From positions 324,302-388,301 of the forward strand of contig JAAVAP010000013.1 of assembly GCA_014804005.1 (NCBI GenBank): a DNA stretch of 64,000 nt, given 5' to 3'. Position numbers and translations under genes: made by a program. Below are positions 17,394 to 26,037 of this stretch, piece after piece. Position 1 is the stretch's first letter; every line of letters starts with the position of its first letter. The notes under the pieces are model-generated. The model made no database searches, was not told the DNA's origin, and was given only the letters and a program-made list of their open reading frames with translations. Origin of the DNA: Treponema sp. (GTDB lineage Bacteria > Spirochaetota > Spirochaetia > Treponematales > Treponemataceae).

Positions 17394-17810
17394 TCATTTT
17401 TGGATTTTCGAAACCACGTGAACGCGGCCTGTCTTTTTGGGCGCGGCAGGATCGCGCGGGCGAAAGTCATCGTCCTCGGAAAAACCTTTTCTAAAAACTT
17501 TCTTTTTTTCGACGGAAGACGCTCCGCCGTATTTCGCTTCCTTCGCCGCCTTTCTTTCTGCACGAAGCCTTTCCTGCTCCTTCCTGTTCTTTTGGATGAA
17601 ACGAAGCGAATCGTCAAGCCCGTTCAAAAATTTTTGCAAGTCCTCTTCGAAAACTGCGATTTGGTGGCGGTCGAAGTCCGCGCCATCGCGGTTCTTGCTT
17701 TCGACAATCTGCAAGAAAACGTCGCCCGTGCGGTTTTCCTTCACGTTGAAAAAATACGAGCGGTTCGCAAGCGTGGTCTGCGTCGTGTAGAGTTCTCCTC
17801 GAATTCCCAT
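17394..17810 (-). CDS. Pur-domain nucleic-acid-binding protein (DUF3276)
   Basis: A 138-residue protein. The N-terminal 75 residues (RGELYTTQTTLANRSYFFNVKEN...FLQIVESK) match the PUR/DUF3276 domain, found as the DNA/RNA-binding regulator BpuR in Borrelia. The rest is a basic, charged tail (RKEQERLRAERKAAKEAKYGG) not typical of the short family members. It probably binds single-stranded nucleic acid. AGGAGA precedes the ATG. Monocistronic as far as can be seen. Confidence 0.82.
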   Translation of the reverse strand: MGIRGELYTTQTTLANRSYFFNVKENRTGDVFLQIVESKNRDGADFDRHQIAVFEEDLQKFLNGLDDSLRFIQKNRKEQERLRAERKAAKEAKYGGASSVEKKKVFRKGFSEDDDFRPRDPAAPKKTGRVHVVSKIQK

Positions 17811-17925
17811 TTTTCTCTCCTGATTTTACTTGCATCCACAAAATTCCGAAAACGATTTTGTCTCGATATCCTTCCCTGAATTTTCAGTGGATTTTAGCGG
17901 ATTGTATCATATCGCGAAAAAAAAA

Positions 17926-19113
17926 TCAAGTAGAAAATTGCGCGCAAATTTCTTTCACTTCCTCGAAAAGCGCATCCATCGCGCGCGCTGTGGTCGAAGG
18001 CCCGAAGCTGAATCGCACCGCGCTTTCGCGCAAATCTTTTCCGATTCCCATCGCCTCAAGGACAGGGCGCGAAGCCTTTTTTGAGGAGCACGCGCTTCCC
18101 GTCGAAATCGCAAATCCCTTCGCGTCGAGCGCGCGGAGCATTACGTTTCCGGGAATTCCCTTGAACGCCGCCTGCACGATCCACGGAGAAAAATCTTCGC
18201 TTCCGGGATTTTCCGCGCGAGCAGGGGGAATGATTGCGCACGATTTGATCGCGTTCAATTTGCTTATGAATTCGGCGGTGAGATTTTTCTGCACCTCGAT
18301 TTTTTCTGCGAGTGAATTTCCTGCGTAGCGTTCGATGCATTTTGCGAAAGCCAGCGCGCCGAAAATGTTTTCCGTTCCGCTTCGGATTCCGCCTTCCTGT
18401 CCGCCGCCGCGCAAAAACGGCTCGAGCGGATTTTTCAAATATAAGATTCCGATTCCGCGAGGCCCGCAAATTTTGTGCGCGCTCGCCGCCGCGCTGTCAA
18501 TCGAGCATCGCGCCAGAGAAAGCGGAATCTTTCCCAAAGCCTGAACGCAGTCCACATGGAATTTCGGCCGCCTTCGTCCTTTGTAGAATTCGTCGAGAGT
18601 TTCCGCGATTTCGCAAACCGGCTGAACAGCTCCTGTCTCGTTGTTCACTGCCATCACGCCGACGAAAAGCGTTTCGTCCGTAAGGCATTCTCGGACGTTT
18701 TGCGCCGTAACGATTCCGTTTTTGTCGCAGGGAATCTGCCTCACAGAAAATCCGCAATGCTTCAATTCAAGCGACATTTCACGGACGGCAGGATGCTCGA
18801 CAGAGCTGAACAAAATCTCGCCGCGCTCTGGCCGGTTCAAAATCGAAAGCAGGGGAATGTGGTTCGCTTCCGTTCCGCCCGAAGTGAAGAAAATGTTTTC
18901 CGCGCGCGCGCCCAACGCCTCGGCGCATTTTTTCCGCGCCTCGTCCAAGGCAGCCTTCGCCCGCTTTCCGCCCGAATGCGCGCTCGAAGGATTCTGCCAA
19001 AGTTCAAGGCTTTCTTCCAAAGCCTCGCGCAGGATTTCCGCGTCGGGAATCGCGGTGGCTGCCCAGTCAAAATATCGTTCCGCCGTTTCCTTTGAAAATG
19101 ATTCTAAAGGCAT
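17926..19113 (-). CDS. Cysteine desulfurase (NifS/IscS family)
   Basis: A 395-residue PLP enzyme that removes sulfur from cysteine for Fe-S clusters or tRNA thiolation. H107 (SSVEHPAV) is the PLP-stacking histidine, K214 (SAHK) binds PLP, and C342 (STGSACSSK) is the persulfide cysteine. Start MPLESF overlaps the aroB stop by 10 bases and is preceded by GAGGAA, so translation is coupled. No scaffold gene is adjacent, so the acceptor is uncertain. Confidence 0.93.
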   Translation of the reverse strand: MPLESFSKETAERYFDWAATAIPDAEILREALEESLELWQNPSSAHSGGKRAKAALDEARKKCAEALGARAENIFFTSGGTEANHIPLLSILNRPERGEILFSSVEHPAVREMSLELKHCGFSVRQIPCDKNGIVTAQNVRECLTDETLFVGVMAVNNETGAVQPVCEIAETLDEFYKGRRRPKFHVDCVQALGKIPLSLARCSIDSAAASAHKICGPRGIGILYLKNPLEPFLRGGGQEGGIRSGTENIFGALAFAKCIERYAGNSLAEKIEVQKNLTAEFISKLNAIKSCAIIPPARAENPGSEDFSPWIVQAAFKGIPGNVMLRALDAKGFAISTGSACSSKKASRPVLEAMGIGKDLRESAVRFSFGPSTTARAMDALFEEVKEICAQFST

Positions 19114-20267
19114 TTCAAGATTTCCTCGTCGCTAGTTTCGCGAATCAGATTTTCACAAAGCCCGCGCTGCAAGATGAGGCGGATTTTCTTCGAAGAATTT
19201 TTTTTGTCGCGCCGCATCGCATCCAAAAGTTTTTCTGCAGAATTTTCGCCCGAAAAAACTTTGTGCTTCGCGTTCCGCTCCCAGCCGAAAAATTCAATCA
19301 AATCCAAAACTTGGTTTTTGTATTCTTCCGAACAAAGTCCCAGATTGCGGCTCACGCAAAGCGCGCGTCCGATTCCCCAGCCCACGGCGTCGCCGTGGGA
19401 AATCTTTCCAAGCCCCGCGCAAGTTTCGAGCGCGTGCGCAAACGTGTGCCCGAGATTCAAAAGCATGCGCTCGTTCTTTTCGGTCATGTCCTTTTGGACG
19501 ACACGCGCCTTCGCCTCGACGCTCTTTGAAATCATCTTGAAGACGAAATCCTTTTCGCGCAATTTGATTTTTTCCTTTTGCGCGGAAATTTCCGCGAACA
19601 ATTTTTTGTCGAACAAAAGCGCGTGCTTGAACGCCTCGGCGAACCCCGAACGGTACTCGTCCTTGGAAAGGCTCTGCACGAACTGCGGAAATACGAAAAG
19701 GTTTTCGGCTGGAAAAAACGCTCCAATCATGTTCTTGTAGTCGTCGAAATCGCAGCCGCTTTTTCCGCCCAAAGCCGCGTCCACCATCGAAAGCAAAGTC
19801 GTGGGAACAAGCTCGCAGCGCGCGCCGCGCTTGTAGAGAGCCGCCGCGAACGCCGTCATGTCGGTGACAACGCCGCCGCCGATTCCAACGAAAATGTCCT
19901 TGCGCCCGAACGCCCTGTCCAAAGCCGCCCGCACGATCGCAAGGACGCTCTCGATCGTCTTGAACGCTTCGCCCGCAGGAATCACGATGAGCGCGTCGTC
20001 CTTGAATTCGCCTTGTCCCGAAAAAACCGCGCAGGCTTTGTCCTCGGAAATCATGCTCGCGTCGAATCCGAAATTCTTCAAAAAATCCGAAACGCTTTCC
20101 AGCCTCGCGACGTTCGTGTCCGTGACAAAAAGCCTTCGCTCGTTCGGCGCGGATTCAAGAAAGATTTCCGTGAGCGAGGGATTTCCCCCGAAAAAATGAA
20201 TGCGCGTTTTGGGAGTCGCGATGAACTGCCGCCTGTATTTTATCGTGAAAATTGAATCTTCGTGCAT
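19104..20267 (-). CDS. aroB: 3-dehydroquinate synthase
   Basis: A 387-residue enzyme converting DAHP to 3-dehydroquinate, the second step of the shikimate pathway. Visible motifs are the NAD-binding VGIGGGVVTDMTAF, PTTLLSMVDAALGGKSG and SGFAEAFKHALL. The metal ligand region LNLGHTFAHALE is also present. The start has no Shine-Dalgarno sequence; a TAGAAT -10 box lies 6 bases upstream. Forms a two-gene unit with the cysteine desulfurase. Confidence 0.95.
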   Translation of the reverse strand: MHEDSIFTIKYRRQFIATPKTRIHFFGGNPSLTEIFLESAPNERRLFVTDTNVARLESVSDFLKNFGFDASMISEDKACAVFSGQGEFKDDALIVIPAGEAFKTIESVLAIVRAALDRAFGRKDIFVGIGGGVVTDMTAFAAALYKRGARCELVPTTLLSMVDAALGGKSGCDFDDYKNMIGAFFPAENLFVFPQFVQSLSKDEYRSGFAEAFKHALLFDKKLFAEISAQKEKIKLREKDFVFKMISKSVEAKARVVQKDMTEKNERMLLNLGHTFAHALETCAGLGKISHGDAVGWGIGRALCVSRNLGLCSEEYKNQVLDLIEFFGWERNAKHKVFSGENSAEKLLDAMRRDKKNSSKKIRLILQRGLCENLIRETSDEEILKCL

Positions 20268-20273
20268 TGCAAC

Positions 20274-20302
20274 ATTCTAGCGGATTTCCGCGTTTTATAC
20301 AA
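20274..20302 (-). promoter_or_regulatory. aroB promoter, leaderless type
   Basis: On the minus strand TTGTAT (20297-20302), 17 bases and TAGAAT (20274-20279), then 6 bases to the aroB ATG. Confidence 0.65.
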
Positions 20303-20306
20303 GGTT

Positions 20307-20400
20307 TTTGGAGGGAAGAAACCCCTCTACTCGGAAGCGGGGGTTTCCTCCCTCCAAACCACCCACTTTCCCCAGCACCGCTTGGGGCTGCCGCCCCAAG
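20307..20400. repeat. Two strong GC-rich hairpins upstream of aroB
   Basis: The first (20307-20358) pairs TTTGGAGGGA and GAAACCCC with their complements around a 14-base loop. The second (20381-20400) is CTTGGGGC-TGCC-GCCCCAAG. The composition resembles intergenic repeats seen in many gut bacteria. They lie between the aroB promoter and the 40-bp repeat array. Role unknown. Confidence 0.6.
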
Positions 20401-20413
20401 ACCCCGCTTCAGC

Positions 20414-20790
20414 GTGATTGAACTTTAGTCAAAATAACGATTCTTGCCACATGATGATTTGCCTTTCGTTATTATGACGATTTCTTCCGCACGATGATTT
20501 GCCTTTCGTTATTATAACGATTTCTTCCGCACGATGATTCGCGTTTCGTCAAAATGACGATTCGTGCCGCAAAGATGATTCGCTTTTCGTTAAAATAACG
20601 ATTTCTTCCGCACGGTGATTCGCGTTTCGTTAAAATAACGATTCGTGCCTCACGGTGATTTGGCTTTCGTTAAAATAAGGAATCTTGCTTCGTGTAAAAG
20701 CGGCGTTCCTCATCGTAAGGATTTCTGTTTTCCGCAAAAGTCGGCTTTCCTCAAAATAAGGAAACATGCCTCGTTTCGCTTCCGTAAGGG
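20414..20790. repeat. About nine tandem 40-bp units with a covarying palindrome
   Basis: Imperfect units of about 40 bp follow one another between aroB and the next gene. Each has a short palindrome whose arms change together: CGTTA...TAACG, CGTCA...TGACG, and in the last units CCT...AGG. The linker is close to TTCTTCCGCACGATGATT. Units decay toward the right end. There are no unique spacers and no cas genes, so this is not a CRISPR array. No gene is supported in 20268-20804. Confidence 0.75.
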
Positions 20791-20804
20791 GCTTCAAAAA
20801 GGAA

Positions 20805-21419
20805 CTAATAATTTTTCTCCATCGTTTTGAGTTTTGCGATTTCCGCGTCCACGCGCGCAAGCTCGCGGCGGAGGATTTTCTCGTAGTCGAGTTCCGCGCT
20901 TGCGATTCGCTCGCGCTCGTCTTCCCAATATTGCAAGTCGGTGATGTGAAGCCAGCGGAATTTCGTCTCGTTCGCCTTTTCCGCCCAAAGCCTCGCCTCG
21001 CGCCAATAGTAGAGGCCCGCCTCGTAGCAGCTTTTCGCCTTGTCAAGGTTCGCCAGATATTCGTCGCGCCACGGAGCGTCGTAAAAGCAAATCGCGCGTT
21101 TGTCGTACACGCGGGCGAGACGCTGGTGCTGTTCGATCAATTTCAAGTTCAAATGCATTTGGAAAAGGTTGCGATATTTTTCCCACTGTTCTTCGTTTTC
21201 GATTTTCGCCATCGCATAGAGCGGATTCACGAAGTCCGCGCGCACCGCCTGTTCAAGCCAATAAATGTTTTCCATGCAGTCGTCTGGGAACTGCTGGTAA
21301 TGGACGTGATAGAGGCGGTAGAAATCTTCCTTGTATTTTACCATATAAGAAAAGCAAGGCAGCGCGCCGAATATCGCAAGCAGAGAGAACGCAAAAATAA
21401 TTTTCGAAAACTTTTTCAC
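20805..21419 (-). CDS. Hypothetical secreted protein next to flagellar rod genes
   Basis: A 204-residue protein with an N-terminal signal (KKFSKIIFAFSLLAIFGALPCFS). The rest is charged, helical and rich in Trp and Tyr (LYYWREARLWAEKAN), ending in a coiled-coil-like ELARVDAEIAKLKTMEK. I do not recognise it. It diverges from the flhO/flgF gene, so a flagellar link is possible but unproven. The start is a GTG with GATAAT 6 bases upstream and no clear Shine-Dalgarno sequence. Confidence 0.72.
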   Translation of the reverse strand: MKKFSKIIFAFSLLAIFGALPCFSYMVKYKEDFYRLYHVHYQQFPDDCMENIYWLEQAVRADFVNPLYAMAKIENEEQWEKYRNLFQMHLNLKLIEQHQRLARVYDKRAICFYDAPWRDEYLANLDKAKSCYEAGLYYWREARLWAEKANETKFRWLHITDLQYWEDERERIASAELDYEKILRRELARVDAEIAKLKTMEKNY

Positions 21420-21605
21420 GCTTTGATTATCGGAAAAACGGGGGAATGTGTTTAGGAATTGAATTGCGAAGCGAACGCCTGCCGCAGATTTCCGCGAGAA
21501 AATTTTTCCGCTAACATTTCCGAAAACATTTCCGAAAATTAAAACATCTGCGCACTCTCGCGCAAGCCTTTTTTAAGAAGCAAATCGTCGCACAAGGAGA
21601 AGAAA

Positions 21606-22403
21606 ATGATTCGCGGATGGTACACGGGCGCGAGCGGAATGGTCGCCCAGCAGAACAGGCTCGACACGATTGCCAACAACTTGGCGAACGTCGATACGAC
21701 GGGATTCAAGCGGGACGTAACCGTTAGCAAAAGCTTTTCGGAACTGCTTTTGCGGCGCAAGGATTTCGACGGAGTTTACACAGTGCCCGAAGGCTCGGCC
21801 GACGCCGCGCCGATAATCGGAAAGCTCGGAACTGGAGTCGAGACGAACGAAAACTATACGGACTTCGCGGAAGGCTCGCTAAAGAACAGCGGACTTTCCA
21901 CGGATTTCGCGCTTCACGGCAAGGGATTCTTCGTGATTCAAACTCCGAACGGCGAACGCTACACGCGCAACGGAAGCTTCTTCCTCGGAAAGGAAGGAAT
22001 CCTCGAGACGAAGGACGGCTATCCGGTCTTGGGCGAAAACGGAATCATTCACCTTCCTGACAACAAGTTCAAAGTGAACGAGGACGGAATGATCGTCACT
22101 TCCGAAAACGAAGTGGTGGACAGATTCCTTGCCGTGCGATTCGACAACGAGCGTTATTTGCAAAAGGCCGGAAACAGCTTCTACATGGAAACCGAGATTT
22201 CAGGACCGGCGCACATCGCGGAAGGCGAGGAGCGGCCGGAGTTCATCCAAAGTTTCATCGAGACTTCCAACGTGAACGTCGTGAACGAGATGGTGCGAAT
22301 GATCGAAGTGAACCGCGCGTATGAAGCGAACCAAAAGACAATCCAAAGCCAGGATTCCATGATGAGCACATTGTGGAACAGGGTAGCCGCGAGAAACAGG
22401 TAG
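21606..22403 (+). CDS. flhO: Flagellar rod/hook-basal body protein (FlgF/FlhO type)
   Basis: A 265-residue axial protein of the periplasmic flagellum rod. The N-terminal MIRGWYTGASGMVAQQNRLDTIANNLANVDTTGFKR region carries the conserved NNLANVDTTGFK motif, and the C-terminal NVVNEMVRMIEVNRAYEANQK is the matching helix. It is the shorter, first paralogue before flgG, as in other spirochaetes where it is named flhO or flgF. AAGGAGA precedes the ATG. A strong terminator follows, so flgG may use its own promoter. Confidence 0.9.
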   Translation: MIRGWYTGASGMVAQQNRLDTIANNLANVDTTGFKRDVTVSKSFSELLLRRKDFDGVYTVPEGSADAAPIIGKLGTGVETNENYTDFAEGSLKNSGLSTDFALHGKGFFVIQTPNGERYTRNGSFFLGKEGILETKDGYPVLGENGIIHLPDNKFKVNEDGMIVTSENEVVDRFLAVRFDNERYLQKAGNSFYMETEISGPAHIAEGEERPEFIQSFIETSNVNVVNEMVRMIEVNRAYEANQKTIQSQDSMMSTLWNRVAARNR

Positions 22404-22441
22404 TGAATAATTAATAGTTAAGACGGAATAGTGAATAGTTG

Positions 22442-22481
22442 GTCGGAGTTGTGTGAAAATGCGCGGCTCCGACTTTTTTTT
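22442..22481 (+). terminator. Intrinsic terminator between flhO/flgF and flgG
   Basis: GTCGGAG (22442-22448) pairs with CTCCGAC (22467-22473), followed by eight T. It separates two genes that would otherwise look like one operon. Confidence 0.82.
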
Positions 22482-22553
22482 GTTTTGAAAAAATCCTAAC
22501 AAATTCTTTCAAAATTCCGAAATATAGAAGTATAACACTTTTTGGAGAAAATT

Positions 22554-23348
22554 ATGGTAAGAAGCCTTTGGACGGCCGCCACTGGAATGAACGGGCAGCA
22601 GGCCAACATCGACGCGATTTCGCACAACCTTTCGAACGTGAACACGACGGGCTACAAGCAGCAGCGCGCGGAATTCGAGGATTTGATTTACCAAAAACTG
22701 AAGCTCGCGGGAACGCCCGCCACGGAGGACACTGTGACTCCCGTTGGAATAGAGCAGGGCGCAGGCGTGAAGGTCGCCGCCACACAGCGCATTTTCAGCC
22801 AAGGCTCGCTTCAAAATACCGGCGTTGACACGGACGTTGCGATCGTGGGCGACGGCTTTATCCGCGTCCAGCAATATGACGGAAGCTACGCGTACACGCG
22901 GGACGGCGCGCTCAAGGTGGACATGACGGGGCAGCTTGTCACGAGCGAAGGCTTGCGCGTGATGCCCGAAATCATCCTTCCTGAAGGCTTCGCGCTCAAC
23001 ACGCTCACAATCAGCGACACGGGACGCGTCACGGTAAAAGTGAACGGCGAGACGACTCCCACGGAAGTGGGACAAATCGAGCTTTACCGCTTTCCGAACG
23101 AAGTGGGCCTCAAGGCGGTGGGCGACAGCCTTTATCAGGTGACGAACGCTTCGGGAGGACCGATCGCGAATCGTCCCGGGCAGGACGGAATGGGAATCAT
23201 AAAGCACAAGTTCCTCGAAATGTCGAACGTTTCCGTGGTGAACGAAATGGTACAGATGATTGTCGCGCAACGCGCATACGAGTTCAATTCGAAGGCGGTG
23301 CAGACAAGCGATTCGATGCTTTCCACGGCCGCGAATTTGAAAAGATAA
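22554..23348 (+). CDS. flgG: Flagellar distal rod protein FlgG
   Basis: 264 residues. The N-terminal MVRSLWTAATGMNGQQANIDAISHNLSNVNTTGYKQ region and C-terminal NVVNEMVQMIVAQRAYEFNSKAVQTSD are typical of FlgG, and the length of about 260 residues fits the distal rod. I use the ATG at 22554 with TTTGGAG upstream rather than a TTG four codons earlier. Followed by the flgJ-like gene 45 bases on. Confidence 0.95.
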   Translation: MVRSLWTAATGMNGQQANIDAISHNLSNVNTTGYKQQRAEFEDLIYQKLKLAGTPATEDTVTPVGIEQGAGVKVAATQRIFSQGSLQNTGVDTDVAIVGDGFIRVQQYDGSYAYTRDGALKVDMTGQLVTSEGLRVMPEIILPEGFALNTLTISDTGRVTVKVNGETTPTEVGQIELYRFPNEVGLKAVGDSLYQVTNASGGPIANRPGQDGMGIIKHKFLEMSNVSVVNEMVQMIVAQRAYEFNSKAVQTSDSMLSTAANLKR

Positions 23349-23393
23349 TTTAATTTGATATAGAAAAGCCGCGATTTGCGGCAAGGAATTTTT

Positions 23394-23903
23394 ATGACTG
23401 GAATTGACAAACTCGGATCGATGACGCAAAGTTCCGCGATGATTCACAACGCGTTTTCGAAAGGGCAGGACAGCAAATTCGCCGACCTGCTCAAATCGGC
23501 GCAAAAAAAAGCCGCGAACACCGAGCACATTTCGTCCAGCCAAATCGCGAAGGACGGCAGGCTCAACGGCGACATCAAGACTGGCTTCGACGGCGCGTTC
23601 ACTTCCGAATCCGACAAAGCGTCCGCTGCGAGAGGTGCCGCCGCCAATTCCGCGCCGCCACACGGAACGCAGAAAAAAATCGACAAGACTTCAAAGCTTT
23701 ACGAAAAGTCGCTTGAACTCGAATCGTTCTTCGTGAAGATGATGGTAAGCTCAATGCGAAAAACCGTCGGCGCGTCCAGCACGACAAGTTTCGCAAAGGA
23801 AATGTACGAGGACATGCTCTACGACGAGTACACGACCGCGCTCACGAAAAACGCAGGATTTGGAATCGCAGACCAAATTTATTTGGAGCTCGCGCAGGGC
23901 TGA
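23394..23903 (+). CDS. Rod-binding protein, FlgJ N-terminal domain type
   Basis: 169 residues. The C-terminal 75 residues (KLYEKSLELESFFVKMMVSSMRKTVG...EMYEDMLYDEYTTALTKNAGFGIADQIY) match the rod-capping FlgJ N-terminal domain. There is no muramidase domain, as usual in spirochaetes. The first 90 residues are low-complexity and variable. AAGGAA precedes the ATG. The last 25 bases overlap the convergent carboxypeptidase gene. Confidence 0.85.
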   Translation: MTGIDKLGSMTQSSAMIHNAFSKGQDSKFADLLKSAQKKAANTEHISSSQIAKDGRLNGDIKTGFDGAFTSESDKASAARGAAANSAPPHGTQKKIDKTSKLYEKSLELESFFVKMMVSSMRKTVGASSTTSFAKEMYEDMLYDEYTTALTKNAGFGIADQIYLELAQG

Positions 23904-25348
23904 CGAGCGCGAAATCGCAACAGCAGCGCGTCGCAGCGTCTCACAAATCCGCCCGCTTCGTCTGCACCCCTTTGCGCCACGAGCGGAATTTCTGCAAGCG
24001 CGATTCCGTTTTTGCTTGCGACAATCTTTCCGTAAGCCGCGCCGCATTCGACTTTCCCGAAAAGGAATTCCGGCACAAAGAATTCAAATCGCACATCTTC
24101 AATTTCTCCGTCCGCAGGCTGCTTCGCTGCGGCAAAGATTCCGTTTTCCGTTTGAATCGGATTTTTCGGCGCGACGAATTTTCTTTCGAACGCCGCACGG
24201 AGAGTCACCGACTTTTTTTTCGCGCCATAAAGCGGAACTTTGAATTCTTCATTTTGAGGAAATTCGATTTCACAAAACGCGCCGTGCGCCCATTCGTGCA
24301 AAAGAGTTCCGTCTTCGCAACGCATTCGGTCTCCTTCTGCAAAAGTCGCGCCCGGACCTTTCATCGTTACTGAAATGTATCGCGCGCCGTCGCGCGTCGT
24401 CGTAAGCGCGAGATTGTAGCCGCTTTCGTCAATGTGGCCGGTCTTGATTCCGTCGCAGCCTTCGAGCGCGCCCAAAAGTTTGTTCGTGTTTTCAAGCGTG
24501 AACGAAGTCCAAATTTCCCTTGGAATTCCGTGCGAAAAATTTTGCCGTCCGCGCCCGCGCTGTTCGGGAGGAATGTTTTTTTCTTTGGGAAAAGTGAACT
24601 TTTTCATCGAATGGAATTCGTTCAATGAGTAAGGAAATTCTTCCAGATAAATTTTGCAGAAAGCCGCCATTTCCCGCGCCGTGGTGATGTTCTCTTCCGA
24701 ATAGCCCGACGATTCCACGATGCGCGTTTTTCGAAGGCCGAGCGAATTTATGAGAGCGTTCGTTTCCTCTATGAAATTTTCCATCGAGCCGTAAAGCGCG
24801 AACGCCACTTGGTGCGCCGCGTCGTTTCCGCTCGCAACGCTCAAGCCTTGCAAAAGTTCGCGCAAAGTTACAATTTGTCCCATTCCCAAAAACATAAGCG
24901 AAGAGCGCGGCGGCATCGCGGCGGCAATCGCTCGCTCGTCAATCGGGATTATGTCGTCAAGCGAAACTTTTCCTTCGCGCACTTTTTGAAGCGCGCCGTA
25001 AATCAAAAAAAGCTTTGTCATCGATGCCGGAGGAATCTCCGCGTCCGCGTTTTTTTCAAAAAGGATTTCGCCAGTTTCGGCGTTTATCAAAATCGCGGAC
25101 TTTGCATTCGTGTCGAATTCGGGCGGAAGAAGAGGATAGGGAAGCGGTCGCAAAATTTGCTCGGAATAGCGTCCGCGAAGAATTCCCTGAAGTTCGGAGA
25201 TTTCATCTTTCGAAAGCGGCTCGGGTGACGCGCTTTTTATCGACGCTTCGCGGAAAAAAAGAAATCCCACGAAAGCCACTGCGAGCGCGAGCGGCAAGAA
25301 CGCCGCGAATACGAGAATGCTTTTTTGTAAGCGGGAAGTGTTTTCCAT
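23879..25348 (-). CDS. dacA: D-alanyl-D-alanine carboxypeptidase (PBP5/DacA family)
   Basis: A 489-residue penicillin-binding protein that trims the terminal D-Ala of peptidoglycan stems. A membrane segment at about 10-32 anchors it. Active-site motifs are SMTK at 109-112, SGN near 175 and KTG near 296. The C-terminal domain (EFKVPLYGAKKKSVTLRA...) is the beta-sandwich found in PBP5. A TTGACA...TATAAT pair lies upstream with a leader of only about 10 bases. Confidence 0.92.
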   Translation of the reverse strand: MENTSRLQKSILVFAAFLPLALAVAFVGFLFFREASIKSASPEPLSKDEISELQGILRGRYSEQILRPLPYPLLPPEFDTNAKSAILINAETGEILFEKNADAEIPPASMTKLFLIYGALQKVREGKVSLDDIIPIDERAIAAAMPPRSSLMFLGMGQIVTLRELLQGLSVASGNDAAHQVAFALYGSMENFIEETNALINSLGLRKTRIVESSGYSEENITTAREMAAFCKIYLEEFPYSLNEFHSMKKFTFPKEKNIPPEQRGRGRQNFSHGIPREIWTSFTLENTNKLLGALEGCDGIKTGHIDESGYNLALTTTRDGARYISVTMKGPGATFAEGDRMRCEDGTLLHEWAHGAFCEIEFPQNEEFKVPLYGAKKKSVTLRAAFERKFVAPKNPIQTENGIFAAAKQPADGEIEDVRFEFFVPEFLFGKVECGAAYGKIVASKNGIALAEIPLVAQRGADEAGGFVRRCDALLLRFRARQPCASSK

Positions 25349-25480
25349 AATCGGCTTTCAAAAAATTATAGCGAAATGAAATTGTTTGTCAATATGGAAA
25401 AATCATAGCTAGAATAGACATCAACATACCGAAAAACTTCATCAGCGTTGTTAGCGTTGCTAGACCAAATCCATTTTTTC

Positions 25481-25514
25481 TGATACAATTTTCGCATTCG
25501 TAAAAATTGTATCA
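25481..25514. promoter_or_regulatory. Inverted repeat upstream of dCMP deaminase
   Basis: TGATACAATTTT and AAAATTGTATCA are perfect 12-bp arms with a 10-base spacer, ending 16 bases before the ATG. It looks like an operator for a dimeric regulator, or a leader hairpin. Confidence 0.55.
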
Positions 25515-25530
25515 AAACGGGGAGTAAAAT

Positions 25531-26022
25531 ATGGCGGAAGAAAAATATGTGCGACCGACTTGGGATGAATATTTCATGGAAGTGGCGCAGACGATTGCAA
25601 AGCGCGCAACATGCGATCGCGGACGGAGCGGCTGCGTCATCGCTCGCGAAAACCAAATTTTGGTCACAGGATACGTCGGAAGTCCAGCCGGATTGCCGCA
25701 TTGCGACGAAAAGGGGCATCTTCTAAAGAAAATGCTTCACGACGACGGCTCTACGACCCAGCATTGCGTCCGCACGGTTCACGCCGAGCAGAACGCAATA
25801 TGCCAGGCGGCCAAGCGCGGAATCTCGATTGACGGCGGAACTGTTTATTGCAAGATGACTCCGTGCCGCACTTGCGCGATGCTGATCATAAATTGCGGGA
25901 TAAAGCGCGTCGTCTGCGAAAAGCATTACCACGATGAATCCGACTCGCTTGAAATGTTCAAGCAAGCCGAAATCAAAATCGAGCATTTGGAAGACGGTGT
26001 GCAGACTTACAAAGACATGTAG
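25531..26022 (+). CDS. dCMP deaminase / cytidine deaminase family
   Basis: 163 residues. Zinc motifs HAE (H84, E86) and PCRTC (C112, C115) define a deoxycytidylate deaminase, which makes dUMP for thymidylate synthesis. GYVGSPAGLPHCDE near 48-60 is typical of the ComEB/dCMP deaminase branch. GGGGAG precedes the ATG. It is convergent with thrC, with 15 bases between the stops. The leader holds a perfect inverted repeat. Confidence 0.92.
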   Translation: MAEEKYVRPTWDEYFMEVAQTIAKRATCDRGRSGCVIARENQILVTGYVGSPAGLPHCDEKGHLLKKMLHDDGSTTQHCVRTVHAEQNAICQAAKRGISIDGGTVYCKMTPCRTCAMLIINCGIKRVVCEKHYHDESDSLEMFKQAEIKIEHLEDGVQTYKDM

Positions 26023-26037
26023 AAAAATCGCGCGATG

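Noticed and set aside
20414..20790. Possible CRISPR array
   Set aside because: Units are contiguous and decayed, without unique spacers, and no cas gene is near.
22542..22553. Earlier TTG start for flgG
   Set aside because: Adds four residues inside the ribosome-binding site; the ATG at 22554 fits the family start MVRSLW.
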